DNA from: Trinickia diaoshuihuensis | GTDB taxonomy: Bacteria > Pseudomonadota > Gammaproteobacteria > Burkholderiales > Burkholderiaceae | Assembly (NCBI RefSeq): GCF_003390925.1 | Contig: NZ_QUBS01000087.1 | Span: 124,001 to 188,000 of the forward strand | Direction of reading: 5' to 3' | Length of the DNA stretch: 64,000 nt | Shown: piece by piece, positions 36,369 to 45,995 of the stretch | How the letters are laid out: each line of letters starts with the position of its first letter | Position numbering within the stretch: the stretch's first letter is position 1 | Program-made: the position numbers and the translations under genes | Notes under the pieces: generated by a model | Database searches by the model: none | What the model was told of the DNA's origin: nothing | The model's input: only the letters and a program-made list of their open reading frames with translations

Positions 36369-37703
36369 TCAATACGTTTCCCGATCGACCAAACGTTTGA
36401 CGGCGTCAAGCGATTCGTTCAGCCGCTCCAGTGGGACGGACCCGAGGGCGAGGCGCATCGCCTGCGGCGCTTGCTTCGTCGTGGCGAATGGTGTCGCGAT
36501 CGATACCGAGATCCCTCGTTCCAGCAGAGCGGCGGCAACGCGCTCGGCGCGCACGTCTTGCGGTAGCGAGAGCCAAGTGAAGTACGACGCCCGATGCGCG
36601 GTCAGCGTGAGACCCGCCAGCGCTCGCCGGGCAATTGCTTGCCGGGCCGCCGCGTCGCGGCGCTTTTCGGCTTCGAGACGGCGTACCGTGCCGTCTTCGA
36701 GCCAAGCGCAGGCCAGGCTCGTCACGATGCCCGGCGTGCTCCACGTGGTCGCGCGGATCGCGCGCACGCAGTCCGGCACGCAGGGCGGAGGCACGACCAT
36801 GAATCCGAACCGCAGGCCCGTCGCCACGCTTTTGGAAATGCCCGAGACGTAGATCGTCGCTTCCGGCGCAATCGCCGCGAGGGGCGTGGGCGGGCGTTCG
36901 TCGAGGAATGCGTACGCCGCGTCTTCGATCGCGGTGAGCCCGTGCTTGCGTACGATCGCGGCCAATCGCCGGCGCCAAGCCAGGGAGCTAACCCAGCCGA
37001 GCGGGTTGTGAAGCGTCGGCATGACGTAGATCGCGCGCACGCGGCGGCGTGTGCAAAGCCGCTCCAATGCATCCAAATCGCAGCCCTCTCCGGCAGCCGG
37101 GACAGGCGCCAGTTCGAGGCGCAGCATCTCGGCGACGACCTTGAAACCGGGATAGGTGAGGGCATCGACGGCAACGACGTCGCCCGGTTTGAGCATCGCC
37201 AGCGCCGCCACGGCCAAGCCGTGCTGGGCGCCATCGACGATCAGCACCTGCTCGGGCGGCACGGCGAGTCCGTGCGATGCCAGATGCCGTGCGACGCAAG
37301 CGCGTTCGTGCGGGCGCCCGCCGTGGGGGCCATAGCGCAGTAAGGCTTCGAGATCACCGCCGCCCGCGATCCGCCGCAGCGCACCGCTCAGTAGCTTGGC
37401 TTGTTCGGGCAGCGAAGGGTAGTTGAAGTTCAAGTCGACGAGACCTTCGGCGACCGCCACTTGGTCGACGCCGAGTTCTCGGGGCAAGGCGCCCTCGCGG
37501 ACGAACGTGCCCCGGCCCACCTCGCCGCTGACTAGGCCCATCTCTTCCAACCGAGCGTATACGCGCGTGGCGGTGACCAACGCGATGCCATGCATCTGCG
37601 CAAAGCGTCGATGCGTCGGCAACCGTGTGCCGGGCGCGTAGCGGCCGCTGCGTATCTGGGAAGCCAACTCGTCGACGAGCGGTTGAAATCGCGGCTTCGT
37701 CAT
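36369..37703 (-). CDS. MocR-type regulator (GntR helix-turn-helix fused to aminotransferase domain)
   Basis: A 444-residue MocR/GabR-class protein: N-terminal GntR winged helix (LVDELASQIRSGRYAPGTRLPTHRRFA; ATRVYARLEEMGLVSGEVGRGTFV) and a fold-type I aminotransferase domain with PLP lysine in SGISKSVATGLRFGF and DAAYAFLDE. Such proteins sense PLP adducts of amines or amino acids. The start MTKPRFQP (37703) is preferred to the ATG seven codons upstream. It is divergent from the DJ-1/PfpI gene across a spacer with an inverted repeat, the usual arrangement with its target gene. Confidence 0.87.
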   Translation of the reverse strand: MTKPRFQPLVDELASQIRSGRYAPGTRLPTHRRFAQMHGIALVTATRVYARLEEMGLVSGEVGRGTFVREGALPRELGVDQVAVAEGLVDLNFNYPSLPEQAKLLSGALRRIAGGGDLEALLRYGPHGGRPHERACVARHLASHGLAVPPEQVLIVDGAQHGLAVAALAMLKPGDVVAVDALTYPGFKVVAEMLRLELAPVPAAGEGCDLDALERLCTRRRVRAIYVMPTLHNPLGWVSSLAWRRRLAAIVRKHGLTAIEDAAYAFLDERPPTPLAAIAPEATIYVSGISKSVATGLRFGFMVVPPPCVPDCVRAIRATTWSTPGIVTSLACAWLEDGTVRRLEAEKRRDAAARQAIARRALAGLTLTAHRASYFTWLSLPQDVRAERVAAALLERGISVSIATPFATTKQAPQAMRLALGSVPLERLNESLDAVKRLVDRETY

Positions 37704-37710
37704 TGGGCGA

Positions 37711-37741
37711 TGTATTGAGTACAATTTTTTGATTGTATTGG
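37711..37741. promoter_or_regulatory. Inverted and direct repeats in the MocR / DJ-1 spacer
   Basis: TACAAT-N6-ATTGTA (37720-37737) is a perfect inverted repeat, overlapped by direct repeats of TGTATTG (37711-37717 and 37735-37741). It starts only a few bases upstream of the MocR start codon and is a good candidate for MocR binding and autoregulation. Confidence 0.55.
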
Positions 37742-37799
37742 ATCTTGGTCATAAGATGGCTTGCGCCTTCATTCAAACCGCCATCACCTGGGTCCTTAC

Positions 37800-38402
37800 A
37801 TGCACATCGCCATCGTCTCGTTCGACGGATTCAACGAACTCGATTCCCTGATCGCCTACGGCATTCTCAACCGCATCAAAAAGCCGGATTGGCGCGTGTC
37901 GCTCTGCGGCCCGACTGCCGAAATCGAATCGATGAACGGGCTCTTGGTTCGCGCACAATCATTGCTCGAAGAGGCGCGCGAAGCCGACGCCGTGCTGATC
38001 GGCAGCGGTTCGAAGACGCTGCAAGTAGCCGCCGATCCGTCGATGATGTCGCGCCTCGCGCTGAACGCGTCCCGGCAACTCATCGCCGCCCAGTGCTCCG
38101 GTGCATTGATTTTGGCGAAACTAGGGTTGCTCGCCGACATCCCCGCTTGCACGGACTTGACGACCAAACCTTGGATGCAAGAAGCCGGCGTGCGCGTGCT
38201 CGACGCGCCGTTCTTCGCCGAAGGAAATATCGCCACGGCCGGCGGGTGCATGGCTTCGCCGTATTTGGCGGCGTGGATCATCGCGCGTTCGGAGGGCGTC
38301 GAAGCCGCCCGGGCGGCGCTGCACTATGTGGCGCCGGTCGGAGAGAAGGACGCGTACGTGGAAAACGCATTCAAACATCTTTCGCGGTATTTGCCGACTT
38401 GA
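37800..38402 (+). CDS. DJ-1/PfpI family protein
   Basis: A 200-residue flavodoxin-like protein of the DJ-1/PfpI superfamily. It starts MHIAIVSFDGFNELD, with the conserved acid at the expected early position, and has the nucleophile-elbow cysteine in AAQCSGALIL. Members include isonitrile hydratases, glyoxalases and proteases; nothing here picks one. It is probably the regulatory target of the divergent MocR protein, which suggests an amine-linked or stress-related role. Confidence 0.75.
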   Translation: MHIAIVSFDGFNELDSLIAYGILNRIKKPDWRVSLCGPTAEIESMNGLLVRAQSLLEEAREADAVLIGSGSKTLQVAADPSMMSRLALNASRQLIAAQCSGALILAKLGLLADIPACTDLTTKPWMQEAGVRVLDAPFFAEGNIATAGGCMASPYLAAWIIARSEGVEAARAALHYVAPVGEKDAYVENAFKHLSRYLPT

Positions 38403-38476
38403 CGTCACGTGCCTCGTGCATATTCGGAGCGGCTTCGGTACGCTAACGCATGCTGCGCGTCGACTGGAGAAGCATG

Positions 38477-38734
38477 ATGAGCGCCCATTCAAGCCCTCAA
38501 TTGCCGGCTGCCACGGCTAGCGATATCCGTGGGATCGTCGGTCCACTCGAAGATGAAGTCATTGCGCGGATCGTGGAGGTCGGGGCCACGAGCGCCGAAG
38601 TGCTCGATGCCTACACACGCTATCGATCCGATCAATTGCAGGAAAAGAAGCTCGAATACGAACTGCACGGCAAGGCCGCCCGCGTGTACGACATTTTGCT
38701 GGCGGAAGAGCCCGATGACGAAGGGCTAGCCTGA
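38477..38734 (+). CDS. Small acidic helical protein of unknown function
   Basis: An 85-residue soluble protein (MSAHSSPQLPAATASDIRGI; ending DEEP-like acidic tail EEPDDEGLA). Paired ATGs occur at 38474 and 38477; GGAGA at 38465-38469 spaces better with 38477. The middle (IVEVGATSAEVLDAYTRYRSDQ) is predicted helical. It is convergent with hpf. No family recognised. Confidence 0.55.
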   Translation: MSAHSSPQLPAATASDIRGIVGPLEDEVIARIVEVGATSAEVLDAYTRYRSDQLQEKKLEYELHGKAARVYDILLAEEPDDEGLA

Positions 38735-38751
38735 CCGGGACCGAACGTGCG

Positions 38752-38790
38752 CAGCCGCAGTGCCCCGGATTGCCCGGGGCGCCGCGGCTA
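38752..38790. terminator. Hairpin between convergent small gene and hpf
   Basis: GCCCCGG (38762-38768)/CCGGGGC (38774-38780), extended outward by GCAGCCG/CGGCT. It is placed between two convergent stops, but the flanking T-runs are poor, so the terminator role is inferred from position. Confidence 0.4.
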
Positions 38791-38810
38791 CGTGCGTTTG
38801 TGGTTTCGCT

Positions 38811-39152
38811 TTATGGCTGCGGCGCGGCATGCGTCTTCACGTTGCCGCGCATCTTCCTCACCGCATCTTCCAATTGCCGCGCGGTGGCATCGAACGCGTC
38901 GCGCAGCGCCACGTAGACATCCTCGTCCGATTCGCGGTTCGAGACGATTTCATGACCGGGAAAGGTCAGATCGATCCGAACCGCGAACGATTTTCCTTGA
39001 TGCTTGTGCTTGTCGTCGCTGACGATTCGAACCTGACAGCGCATCAGTTCGCCGTAGTAGCGATCGAGCTTATCGGCCTGTTTCGTCACCGCGGCTTCAA
39101 TGGCTTCGGAGCGTGCGAGGCCTTCGAAAGAGATCTCCAAGGGTAGTTTCAT
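38811..39152 (-). CDS. hpf: Short ribosome hibernation promoting factor (HPF/YfiA fold)
   Basis: A 113-residue protein of the HPF/RaiA family: LPLEISFEGLARSEAIEAAV, then the basic-aromatic surface KLDRYYGELMRCQVRI and the YVALRDAFDATARQLEDAV helix. It lacks the C-terminal dimerisation domain of long HPF. Such proteins bind the 30S decoding centre and stabilise inactive ribosomes in starved or anoxic cells. It is probably a second paralogue, not the copy linked to rpoN. An FNR-like box lies in class II position upstream (39222-39235), and it is divergent from the RbbA operon. Confidence 0.82.
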   Translation of the reverse strand: MKLPLEISFEGLARSEAIEAAVTKQADKLDRYYGELMRCQVRIVSDDKHKHQGKSFAVRIDLTFPGHEIVSNRESDEDVYVALRDAFDATARQLEDAVRKMRGNVKTHAAPQP

Positions 39153-39221
39153 CGTTCGATTCCTGTTGATGGAAGGTGCGTGTTCGTGCCTCCATTGTTC
39201 GCCGCGAGGCCTCGGCGCGAC

Positions 39222-39235
39222 TTGACGCGAGTCAA
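39222..39235 (-). promoter_or_regulatory. FNR/ANR-like box for hpf
   Basis: TTGACGCGAGTCAA, one mismatch per half-site from TTGAT-N4-ATCAA. The leftward -10 candidate AACAAT (39199-39194) gives a start near 39187 and the dyad centre at -41.5. Confidence 0.6.
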
Positions 39236-39245
39236 GAGGTCCCCG

Positions 39246-39259
39246 TTGACGTCGATCAA
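39246..39259. promoter_or_regulatory. Second FNR/ANR-like box in the hpf/RbbA spacer
   Basis: TTGACGTCGATCAA differs from consensus at one base. It lies 24 bp from the hpf-proximal box. No -10 is well placed for it, so it may be an auxiliary site. Confidence 0.45.
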
Positions 39260-39337
39260 CGCCACGTTGCCGGCTCGGCCTAGACTGGCCTCGACCGTCT
39301 CGCGACGCCCGCGCGGCGAGTCAGGGACGGATCGCGG

Positions 39338-39351
39338 TTGACGTGGATCAA
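39338..39351 (+). promoter_or_regulatory. FNR/ANR-like box for the RbbA transport operon
   Basis: TTGACGTGGATCAA has one mismatch. TATAAA (39375-39380) is a 5/6 -10 on the right strand, giving a start near 39386 and the dyad centre near -41.5. Confidence 0.68.
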
Positions 39352-39473
39352 GACCCGCCTAGGGTTTCCTCGGATATAAAGGGCATGCGGCTCGAACGAA
39401 CGATCGTACGAAGCGCACCCGATCAGCCGATATCCGGCCGGGCCATCATCAACGCCATTCATCAGCCGCCGCT

Positions 39474-41021
39474 ATGTCCCATCCAGCGTCAATCGAGAAC
39501 GAGCACGCGCAACCGTCGGCCCATCGCATCGGTCGGTCATGCGTGCGTCGGTTGCTCGCGGCCGCGTCGATCGCGACGTTGGCGGGATGCATCTCGCTCG
39601 CGCCCGGCTATACGCGCCCCGCGCTGCCCGTGCCGACGAGCTACCCGGCCGACACCGGGAGCGCGGATACTCGCAACGACGCGGCTGAGCCGGTGCTGCC
39701 CGATTGGCACGATTACTTTCGCGATCCGCGTTTGCGTGCGCTCATCGACGAAGCGATGACGAACAATCGCGATCTGCGCGTCGCATCGGCGCGGATCGAG
39801 CAGGCGCGCGCGGTTGTCGGCATTCGCCGTTCGGCGCAGTTCCCCGGTATCGACGCGACGGCCACGGCGGCGCGCTTTCGGCTGCCGGCCGGGCTATTGA
39901 GTCCGCGGCCCGTCGTCGGCGATCTGTACGACGCGGGGCTGCTGGAAAGCAGTTGGGAAATCGATCTATGGGGACGCGTGCGCGAGGCCAAGGCGGCCGC
40001 GCTCGATACGTTGTTCGCGGTGGAATCGACGCGCAAGGCCGTGGCGTTGAGTTTGATCGCCCGCGTGGCCGACACGTACTTCGGGATCTGCGAACTCGAC
40101 GAGCGTCTCGCATTTACGCGGGAGACGATCGCCAGCCGCGAGCGCTCCCGCCATATCTTTGCGCGGCGCTACGAAGTGGGCGCCACCTCGAAGCTCGATC
40201 TCGAGCAGTCCGAAATATTGCTCGAACAAGCGCGGACCTTGGAGGCGCAACTCGCTCAGGCGCGCGCTGGGGAGGCGCATGCGCTCGATGTCTTGATCGG
40301 TGCACCGGCGCACTTGGAGATGCGCGACCGGCCGCTCGACGATGCGGCGGTGATGCCTTCGCTCGTAGCCGGCTTGCCGTCCTCGCTCCTGGAGGCCAGA
40401 CCCGATATCGTCGCCGCGGAGCAGCGTCTGCGGGCGGCGAACGCGAACATCGGCGTGGCGCGTGCGGCGTTTTTTCCGCGTATCGCCTTGACGAGTTCGT
40501 TCGGCAGCAGCAGCACCGAATTGAGCAACCTCTTTTCCACGAGCGCGGGGGCCTGGGCGTTTATTCCGAATCTCACGCTGCCGATCTTCGATGCGGGCCG
40601 CAACCGCTCGAACCTCCAATTGGCGAAGGCGCAGCGCGACGAAGCGACCGCGCAGTACGAGCAGGCGATACAAAACGCGTTCCGCGACGTGGCCGATGCG
40701 TTGTCCGCGACGACGTGGCTCGGCGCGCAAGTGGAGACGGCGCGCGCGACGCTCGATGCGCAGACGGAACGAGCGCGCCTTGCCCGTCTGCGTTATGACG
40801 ACGGCGTGACGCCGTTCCTTGAAGTGCTCGATGCGCAGCGCGATTCGCTCAGCGCCGAGCAGCAACTCGTGCAGACGCGTCGTGCATTGCTTTCGAGCCG
40901 CGTCGCACTTTATACGGCGCTCGGCGGTGCAACCGCCGCCTCGAGCGCCGGCCTTGCGAACGATTCGGACGGTCTCGCGGCCGTGCGCAACTCCCGGACC
41001 GACCATGAAACTCACGAATAA
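39474..41021 (+). CDS. Outer-membrane efflux lipoprotein (NodT/OprM type)
   Basis: A 515-residue TolC-family outer-membrane factor with a lipoprotein signal (lipobox LAGC at about residue 39 after a basic Arg-rich start) and the CISLAPGYTRP N-terminus typical of NodT-type factors. Two repeats follow with long amphipathic helices (EARPDIVAAEQRLRAANANIG; GRVREAKAAALDTLFAVEST). It supplies the exit duct for the HlyD-RbbA-YhhJ machinery encoded just downstream: its stop overlaps the next gene by 17 bp. The ~20 residues ahead of the signal core are unusually long, so a downstream start is possible. Confidence 0.88.
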   Translation: MSHPASIENEHAQPSAHRIGRSCVRRLLAAASIATLAGCISLAPGYTRPALPVPTSYPADTGSADTRNDAAEPVLPDWHDYFRDPRLRALIDEAMTNNRDLRVASARIEQARAVVGIRRSAQFPGIDATATAARFRLPAGLLSPRPVVGDLYDAGLLESSWEIDLWGRVREAKAAALDTLFAVESTRKAVALSLIARVADTYFGICELDERLAFTRETIASRERSRHIFARRYEVGATSKLDLEQSEILLEQARTLEAQLAQARAGEAHALDVLIGAPAHLEMRDRPLDDAAVMPSLVAGLPSSLLEARPDIVAAEQRLRAANANIGVARAAFFPRIALTSSFGSSSTELSNLFSTSAGAWAFIPNLTLPIFDAGRNRSNLQLAKAQRDEATAQYEQAIQNAFRDVADALSATTWLGAQVETARATLDAQTERARLARLRYDDGVTPFLEVLDAQRDSLSAEQQLVQTRRALLSSRVALYTALGGATAASSAGLANDSDGLAAVRNSRTDHETHE

Positions 41022-42078
41022 ATCGACGCTGATCGCATTGGTCGTGGCCGCGGCGATCGCGCTGGCCGGCGGCTACGCATGGCTCCACTGGCACGACACG
41101 GGGCCTGGCGATGGCTTCGCCAGCGGCAACGGCAGGATCGAGGCGACCGAAATCGACGTGGCGACGAAGCTGCCTGGCCGTATCGACGACATTCTCGTCG
41201 ACGAAGGCGACTTCGTGAAAGCCGGACAGCCGCTCGCGAAGATGGAGGTACTGGCCCTCGATGCCCAATTGGACGAGGCTCGCGCGCGCGAGCAAGAAGC
41301 GGTCAATACGGTGGCGAGCGTGGCGGCGCTCGTCGTACAGCGCGAAAGTGACAAGGTCGCGGCGCAATCGATCGTCGCCCAGCGGGCCAGCGAACTCGAC
41401 GCGGCCAGCCGGCGTCTAGCGCGGTCGGAAACGCTCTCGCGCGAAGGGGCGTCGTCGATGCAAGAGCGGGACGACGATCGCGCGCGGGTGCGCGGCATGG
41501 AGGCGACGGTGCGTGCGGCGCAAGCCCAGGTGGCCGCCGCGCAAGCGGCTATCGATGCGACGCGCGCGCAACTCGTCGCCGCGCGCTCGACGGTGGCGGC
41601 CGCGAAAGCGACGGTCCAGCGCGTGCAGTCCGACATCGACGATACACGGCTTCTGGCGCCGCGCGACGGCCGCGTCCAGTACCGTGTCGCGCAGGCGGGG
41701 GAGGTACTGCCTGCCGGCGGCAAGGTTCTCAACCTCGTCGACTTGTCCGACGTGTACATGACGTTCTTCCTGCCGGAGACCGTGGCGGGCAAGGTGGCCA
41801 TGGGGGCCGAAGTGCATTTGGTGCTCGACGCGGCGCCGCAGTACGTCATTCCGGCGACGGTATCGTTCGTCTCCGCCACCGCTCAGTTCACGCCGAAAAC
41901 CGTCGAGACCCAAAGCGAGCGGCAGAAACTCATGTTCCGCGTGAAGGCGCGCATCAACCGGGACTTGTTGCTGCGGCACCTGAAGATCGTCAAGACGGGC
42001 GTGCCCGGTGTCGCTTGGGTCAAGATCGATCCCAAAGCCGTTTGGCCGCGGCAGCTCGAAGTCAGGGTTCCGCGGTGA
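41005..42078 (+). CDS. HlyD-family periplasmic adaptor (YhiI-like)
   Basis: A 357-residue membrane-fusion protein: N-terminal anchor ([19 protein letters not shown]), split lipoyl domain ([23 protein letters not shown] ... [20 protein letters not shown]) and an Ala-rich coiled-coil hairpin between (about 95-215). The last part is the beta-barrel ([21 protein letters not shown]). The gene order adaptor-RbbA-YhhJ reproduces E. coli yhiI-rbbA-yhhJ. It overlaps the upstream gene by 17 bp and the next gene by 4 bp. Confidence 0.88.
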   Translation: MKLTNKSTLIALVVAAAIALAGGYAWLHWHDTGPGDGFASGNGRIEATEIDVATKLPGRIDDILVDEGDFVKAGQPLAKMEVLALDAQLDEARAREQEAVNTVASVAALVVQRESDKVAAQSIVAQRASELDAASRRLARSETLSREGASSMQERDDDRARVRGMEATVRAAQAQVAAAQAAIDATRAQLVAARSTVAAAKATVQRVQSDIDDTRLLAPRDGRVQYRVAQAGEVLPAGGKVLNLVDLSDVYMTFFLPETVAGKVAMGAEVHLVLDAAPQYVIPATVSFVSATAQFTPKTVETQSERQKLMFRVKARINRDLLLRHLKIVKTGVPGVAWVKIDPKAVWPRQLEVRVPR

Positions 42079-44870
42079 CCGGGGTCGCGGACATGGCGAG
42101 TGCCGACGCGCGCGTCGAGGCGACGGACGCGGCGGCGCCTGTCGTCAGCATGCGCAACGTCTGTCTGCGCTACGGAAAGAGCGTGGCGCTCGAGGATGTG
42201 ACGCTCGACATCCCCAAGGGCCGAACGGTGGGATTGATCGGACCGGACGGGGTAGGCAAATCGAGCCTGCTTGCGCTGGTCTCGGGTGCGAGGGCCATTC
42301 AATCGGGCAGCGTACACGCGCTGGGGGGCGACATGGGTTCGGCCCGCCATCGGGAAACGGTCTGCCCGAATATTGCCTATATGCCGCAAGGGCTCGGCAA
42401 AAATCTTTATGCGACGCTCTCGGTCGAGGAGAACCTGCAGTTTTTCGCGCGCTTGTTCGGTCACGGCGCAACCGAGCGCGGGCGCCGCATCGATGCGTTG
42501 ACGCATAGCACGGGGCTGTACCCGTTTCTATCGCGCCCCGCGGGGAAGCTATCGGGAGGCATGAAGCAAAAGCTCGGCTTGTGCTGCGCGCTCATCCACG
42601 ATCCCGATCTCTTGATCCTGGACGAGCCGACGACCGGCGTCGATCCGCTCGCACGGGCGCAGTTTTGGAACTTGATCGAGACGCTGCGCAACGCGCGTCC
42701 AGCGATGACGGTCATGGTCGCCACCGCTTATATGGACGAAGCGGCGCGGCTCGATTGGCTCGTGGCCATGGATGCGGGTCGGGTGCTGGCGACGGGCACG
42801 CCCCAGGCGCTGCTCGAACGCACGCATGCCGATACGCTCGAGCAGGCGTTCATCGCACTGCTTCCGGAAGAAAAACGGCGCGGCCATCAGAGCGTCGTCG
42901 TCGAACCATGGCAAGGGGACGAGGGCGACGAAGCGGCGATCGAGGCCGAAGGCTTGACGATGCGCTTCGGCGCATTCGTTGCCGTCGATCACGTGAGCTT
43001 CCGCATTCGCCGTGGCGAAATCTTCGGATTTCTCGGCTCCAACGGCTGCGGCAAATCGACGACGATGAAAATGCTCACGGGGCTGCTCAGTGCGACCGAA
43101 GGCAAGGCCACGCTGTTCGGCCGTCACGTCGATGCGAACGACCTCGATACGCGGCGCCGCGTCGGGTACATGTCCCAGGCATTCTCGCTCTACAGCGAAC
43201 TGACCGTCCGGCAAAATCTCGTCCTGCACGCGCGGTTGTTCCAAGTCGCGCCGGAGCATATCGGCGAGCGCGTGCGCGAGATGAGCGAACGTTTCGGCTT
43301 GACGGGCGTATTGGATGCGTTGCCCGATCGCTTGCCGCTCGGCATTCGGCAGCGTTTGTCGCTGGCGGTGGCGATGGTCCATCGGCCCGAGATGCTGATT
43401 CTCGACGAGCCGACCTCGGGCGTCGATCCCGTCGCCCGCGACGACTTTTGGCGGCTGATGATCGATCTCGCGCGGCGCGACCGTGTGACGATCTTCATTT
43501 CCACGCATTTCATGAACGAAGCCGCGCGCTGCGACAGAATTTCGCTGATGCATGCGGGGCGCGTTCTCGCGAGCGGGCCGCCGGCGCAACTCGTCCGCGA
43601 GCGCGGCGCGCACACGCTCGAGGAAGCGTTCGTCGGTTACTTGGTCGATGCGGGCGGGCAAGCGCAGGCCGAGCCCCAACCTACGCCGGAGCCCGCCGAC
43701 GCGTCGGCCGAACCGGCAAGGGATGCGCTCCCCGCGGCGCGGCGGGCGTTCAGCCTCGCGCGTGCGATCACGTATCTTTGGCGCGAAGCTTTGGAGTTGC
43801 GCCGCGATCCTGTGCGCGGCGCGCTGGCGCTGCTCGGATCGCTCGTGCTCATGTGCGTGATCGGACTCGGGATCAGCCTCGACGTCGAGAACTTGACCTT
43901 CGCGGTGCTGGATCGAGATCAGTCGGGCTTGAGTCACGACTATGCGCTCGGCATTTCGGGCTCGCGCTACTTCATCGAGCAGCGCCCGATCGTCGATTAC
44001 GACGATCTCGATCGCCGCATGCGCGCGGGCGAATTGTCGTTGGCCGTCGAGATCCCGTCCGGCTTCGCGCGCGACTTGACGCACGGCCGGCCCGTTCAAC
44101 TGGGCATATGGATCGACGGCGCCATGCCGCTGCGGGCCGAAACGATCCGCGGCTACGTGGTCGGCATGCACGAGCAATGGTTGCGCGATCAGATGCGCCA
44201 TCGGTTAGGTGTCGAGGCCGTCGAGCGCGTCACGATCGAGACGCGATTCCGCTATAACCCCGACGTCAAAAGCTTGCCGGCGATGGTGCCGGCCGTGATC
44301 CCGCTGCTGCTCCTGATGCTGCCGGCCATGCTGACGGCGCTATCGGTCGTGCGCGAGCGCGAGCTGGGATCGATCGTGAACCTCTATGTGACGCCCGTCA
44401 CACGAACCGAGTTTTTAGTCGGCAAGCAGGTGCCGTACGTGTTGCTCGCGATGCTCAACTTCGTCTTGATGGCGTTGCTCGCGCACTTCGCTTTCGACGT
44501 TCCACTCAAGGGCAGCGTATTGACACTGCTGCTGGCCGTCTTGCTGTTCAATATCGTCTCGACGGGATTCGGCTTGCTCGCATCGACGTTCACGCGCAGC
44601 CAGATCGCCGCCTTGTTCTTTACGTTGATCGCCACTCTGATTCCGGCGGTGGAATTTTGCGGCCTCATCAATCCCGTTTCGTCGATGGAAGGAGCGGGGC
44701 GCTGGGTAGGCAAAATCTACCCGGCGACCTATATGTTCGCGGTCAGCCGCGGCGTCTTCAACAAAGCATTGGGTTTTGCCGATCTGCGCGCGCATTTCTT
44801 GCCGTTGCTGCTCGCGATTCCCGTCGTCCTAGGCGCGACGATCGCGCTGCTGCGCAAGCAGGAGGCATGA
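42075..44870 (+). CDS. rbbA: RbbA-like ribosome-associated ATPase/ABC-2 permease fusion
   Basis: A 931-residue fusion of two ABC ATPases and an ABC-2 permease. NBD1 has Walker [10 protein letters not shown] (about 55-63) and signature LSGGMKQ. NBD2 has Walker [10 protein letters not shown] (about 319-327), a degenerate signature LPLGIRQRL and Walker [12 protein letters not shown]. Residues ~590-930 are the permease ([19 protein letters not shown]; final six-helix block). This layout and the LPLGIRQ spelling are those of RbbA, which in E. coli binds ribosomes and stimulates ATP hydrolysis in translation. The GTG start overlaps the adaptor stop (GTGA), indicating coupling; an ATG at 42093 is the alternative. 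Confidence 0.87.
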   Translation: MTGVADMASADARVEATDAAAPVVSMRNVCLRYGKSVALEDVTLDIPKGRTVGLIGPDGVGKSSLLALVSGARAIQSGSVHALGGDMGSARHRETVCPNIAYMPQGLGKNLYATLSVEENLQFFARLFGHGATERGRRIDALTHSTGLYPFLSRPAGKLSGGMKQKLGLCCALIHDPDLLILDEPTTGVDPLARAQFWNLIETLRNARPAMTVMVATAYMDEAARLDWLVAMDAGRVLATGTPQALLERTHADTLEQAFIALLPEEKRRGHQSVVVEPWQGDEGDEAAIEAEGLTMRFGAFVAVDHVSFRIRRGEIFGFLGSNGCGKSTTMKMLTGLLSATEGKATLFGRHVDANDLDTRRRVGYMSQAFSLYSELTVRQNLVLHARLFQVAPEHIGERVREMSERFGLTGVLDALPDRLPLGIRQRLSLAVAMVHRPEMLILDEPTSGVDPVARDDFWRLMIDLARRDRVTIFISTHFMNEAARCDRISLMHAGRVLASGPPAQLVRERGAHTLEEAFVGYLVDAGGQAQAEPQPTPEPADASAEPARDALPAARRAFSLARAITYLWREALELRRDPVRGALALLGSLVLMCVIGLGISLDVENLTFAVLDRDQSGLSHDYALGISGSRYFIEQRPIVDYDDLDRRMRAGELSLAVEIPSGFARDLTHGRPVQLGIWIDGAMPLRAETIRGYVVGMHEQWLRDQMRHRLGVEAVERVTIETRFRYNPDVKSLPAMVPAVIPLLLLMLPAMLTALSVVRERELGSIVNLYVTPVTRTEFLVGKQVPYVLLAMLNFVLMALLAHFAFDVPLKGSVLTLLLAVLLFNIVSTGFGLLASTFTRSQIAALFFTLIATLIPAVEFCGLINPVSSMEGAGRWVGKIYPATYMFAVSRGVFNKALGFADLRAHFLPLLLAIPVVLGATIALLRKQEA

Positions 44871-45995
44871 ATGCGTGCGGTATCGACGATCTATCGCTTG
44901 GGCGTCAAAGAGCTTTGGAGCCTTGCCCGTGACGTGACGATGCTGGTTTTGATCGTCTATACGTTCACGGTATCGATCTACGCGGCCGCCACCGCACAGC
45001 CCGAAACGCTGCACCTGGCGCCGATCGCGATCGTCGACGAGGACGCGTCGCCGCTCTCGGCGCGCATCGTCTCGGCGTTTTTTCCGCCGCAATTCAATCC
45101 GCCGATGCTGGTGGGTACGGCCGACGTGGACCACGGACTCGATTTGGGCCGCTTCACGTTCGCGCTCGATATTCCGCCGAATTTCCAACGCGACGTACTG
45201 GCCGGGCGGCAGACGCAAATTCAGTTGAACGTCGATGCGACGCGTATGAGCCAGGCCTTCACGGGCAGCGGATACGTGCAGCAAATCGCGAGCGGCGAAA
45301 TATCGGACTTCGTCGCGCGCTATCGCGGCAATACGCCGCCGCCCGTCGATTTGGCCATGCACGTGCGCTTCAATCCGAATCTCGAGCACGCGTGGTTCGG
45401 CTCCCTGATGGAGATCATCAACAACGTGACGATGCTCTCGATCATTCTCACGGGTGCCGCGTTGATTCGGGAGCGCGAGCACGGCACGATCGAACATCTG
45501 CTCGTCATGCCCGTCACGCCGCTCGAAATCATGCTCGCGAAGGTGTGGTCGATGGGGCTCGTCGTGCTGATTGCCGCGCTGGCGTCGCTGACGTTCGTCG
45601 TGCGCGGCGCCCTGCATGTGCCGATTCACGGCTCGACCGCGTTGTTTATGGCCGGCGCTGCACTGCATTTGTTCGCCGCCACGTCGATGGGCATTTTTCT
45701 CGCGACGCTCGCGCGCAGCATGCCGCAGTTCGGCATGCTGATGGTGCTCGTTTTGATTCCGCTGGAATTGCTCTCCGGCGGCGTCACGCCGCGCGAGAGC
45801 ATGCCGTTTATCGTGCGCGAGATCATGCTTGCCGCTCCCACCACGCATTTCGTCGAATTGGGGCAGGCAATCCTCTATCGCGGCGGCGGGCTCGATGCCG
45901 TTTGGCAGCCGTTCCTGGCGTTGGCGCTGATCGGGTCTGTTCTATTCGCACTTTCGCTCGCGCGGTTTCGCAAGACGATTGCGTTGATGGCTTGA
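44871..45995 (+). CDS. yhhJ: ABC-2 type permease (YhhJ-like)
   Basis: A 374-residue ABC-2 permease: one N-terminal helix (VTMLVLIVYTFTVSIYAAAT), a large extracytoplasmic domain (about 45-180) and a C-terminal helical block containing the signature region IREREHGTIEHLLVMPVTPLEIMLAK. AGGAGG stands right before the ATG, which directly follows the rbbA stop. Together with RbbA's own permease domain it probably forms the heterodimeric channel. It is the last gene of the four-gene operon. Confidence 0.9.
   Translation: MRAVSTIYRLGVKELWSLARDVTMLVLIVYTFTVSIYAAATAQPETLHLAPIAIVDEDASPLSARIVSAFFPPQFNPPMLVGTADVDHGLDLGRFTFALDIPPNFQRDVLAGRQTQIQLNVDATRMSQAFTGSGYVQQIASGEISDFVARYRGNTPPPVDLAMHVRFNPNLEHAWFGSLMEIINNVTMLSIILTGAALIREREHGTIEHLLVMPVTPLEIMLAKVWSMGLVVLIAALASLTFVVRGALHVPIHGSTALFMAGAALHLFAATSMGIFLATLARSMPQFGMLMVLVLIPLELLSGGVTPRESMPFIVREIMLAAPTTHFVELGQAILYRGGGLDAVWQPFLALALIGSVLFALSLARFRKTIALMA

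Larger units (their letters stand above)
39153..39473. other. 321-bp divergent spacer hpf / RbbA operon
   Basis: No ORF of note. It contains three FNR-like dyads listed separately, with -10-like hexamers AACAAT (39199-39194, leftward) and TATAAA (39375-39380, rightward), which define a two-way promoter region. Confidence 0.65.

Noticed and set aside
42549-44201. A 550-codon open frame on the opposite strand of rbbA, and similar long antisense frames elsewhere (for example 57736-59442 and 24757-26064).
   Set aside because: In GC-rich DNA the complement of a biased gene stays open; these translate to Arg/Ala/His-rich low-complexity protein without family motifs.
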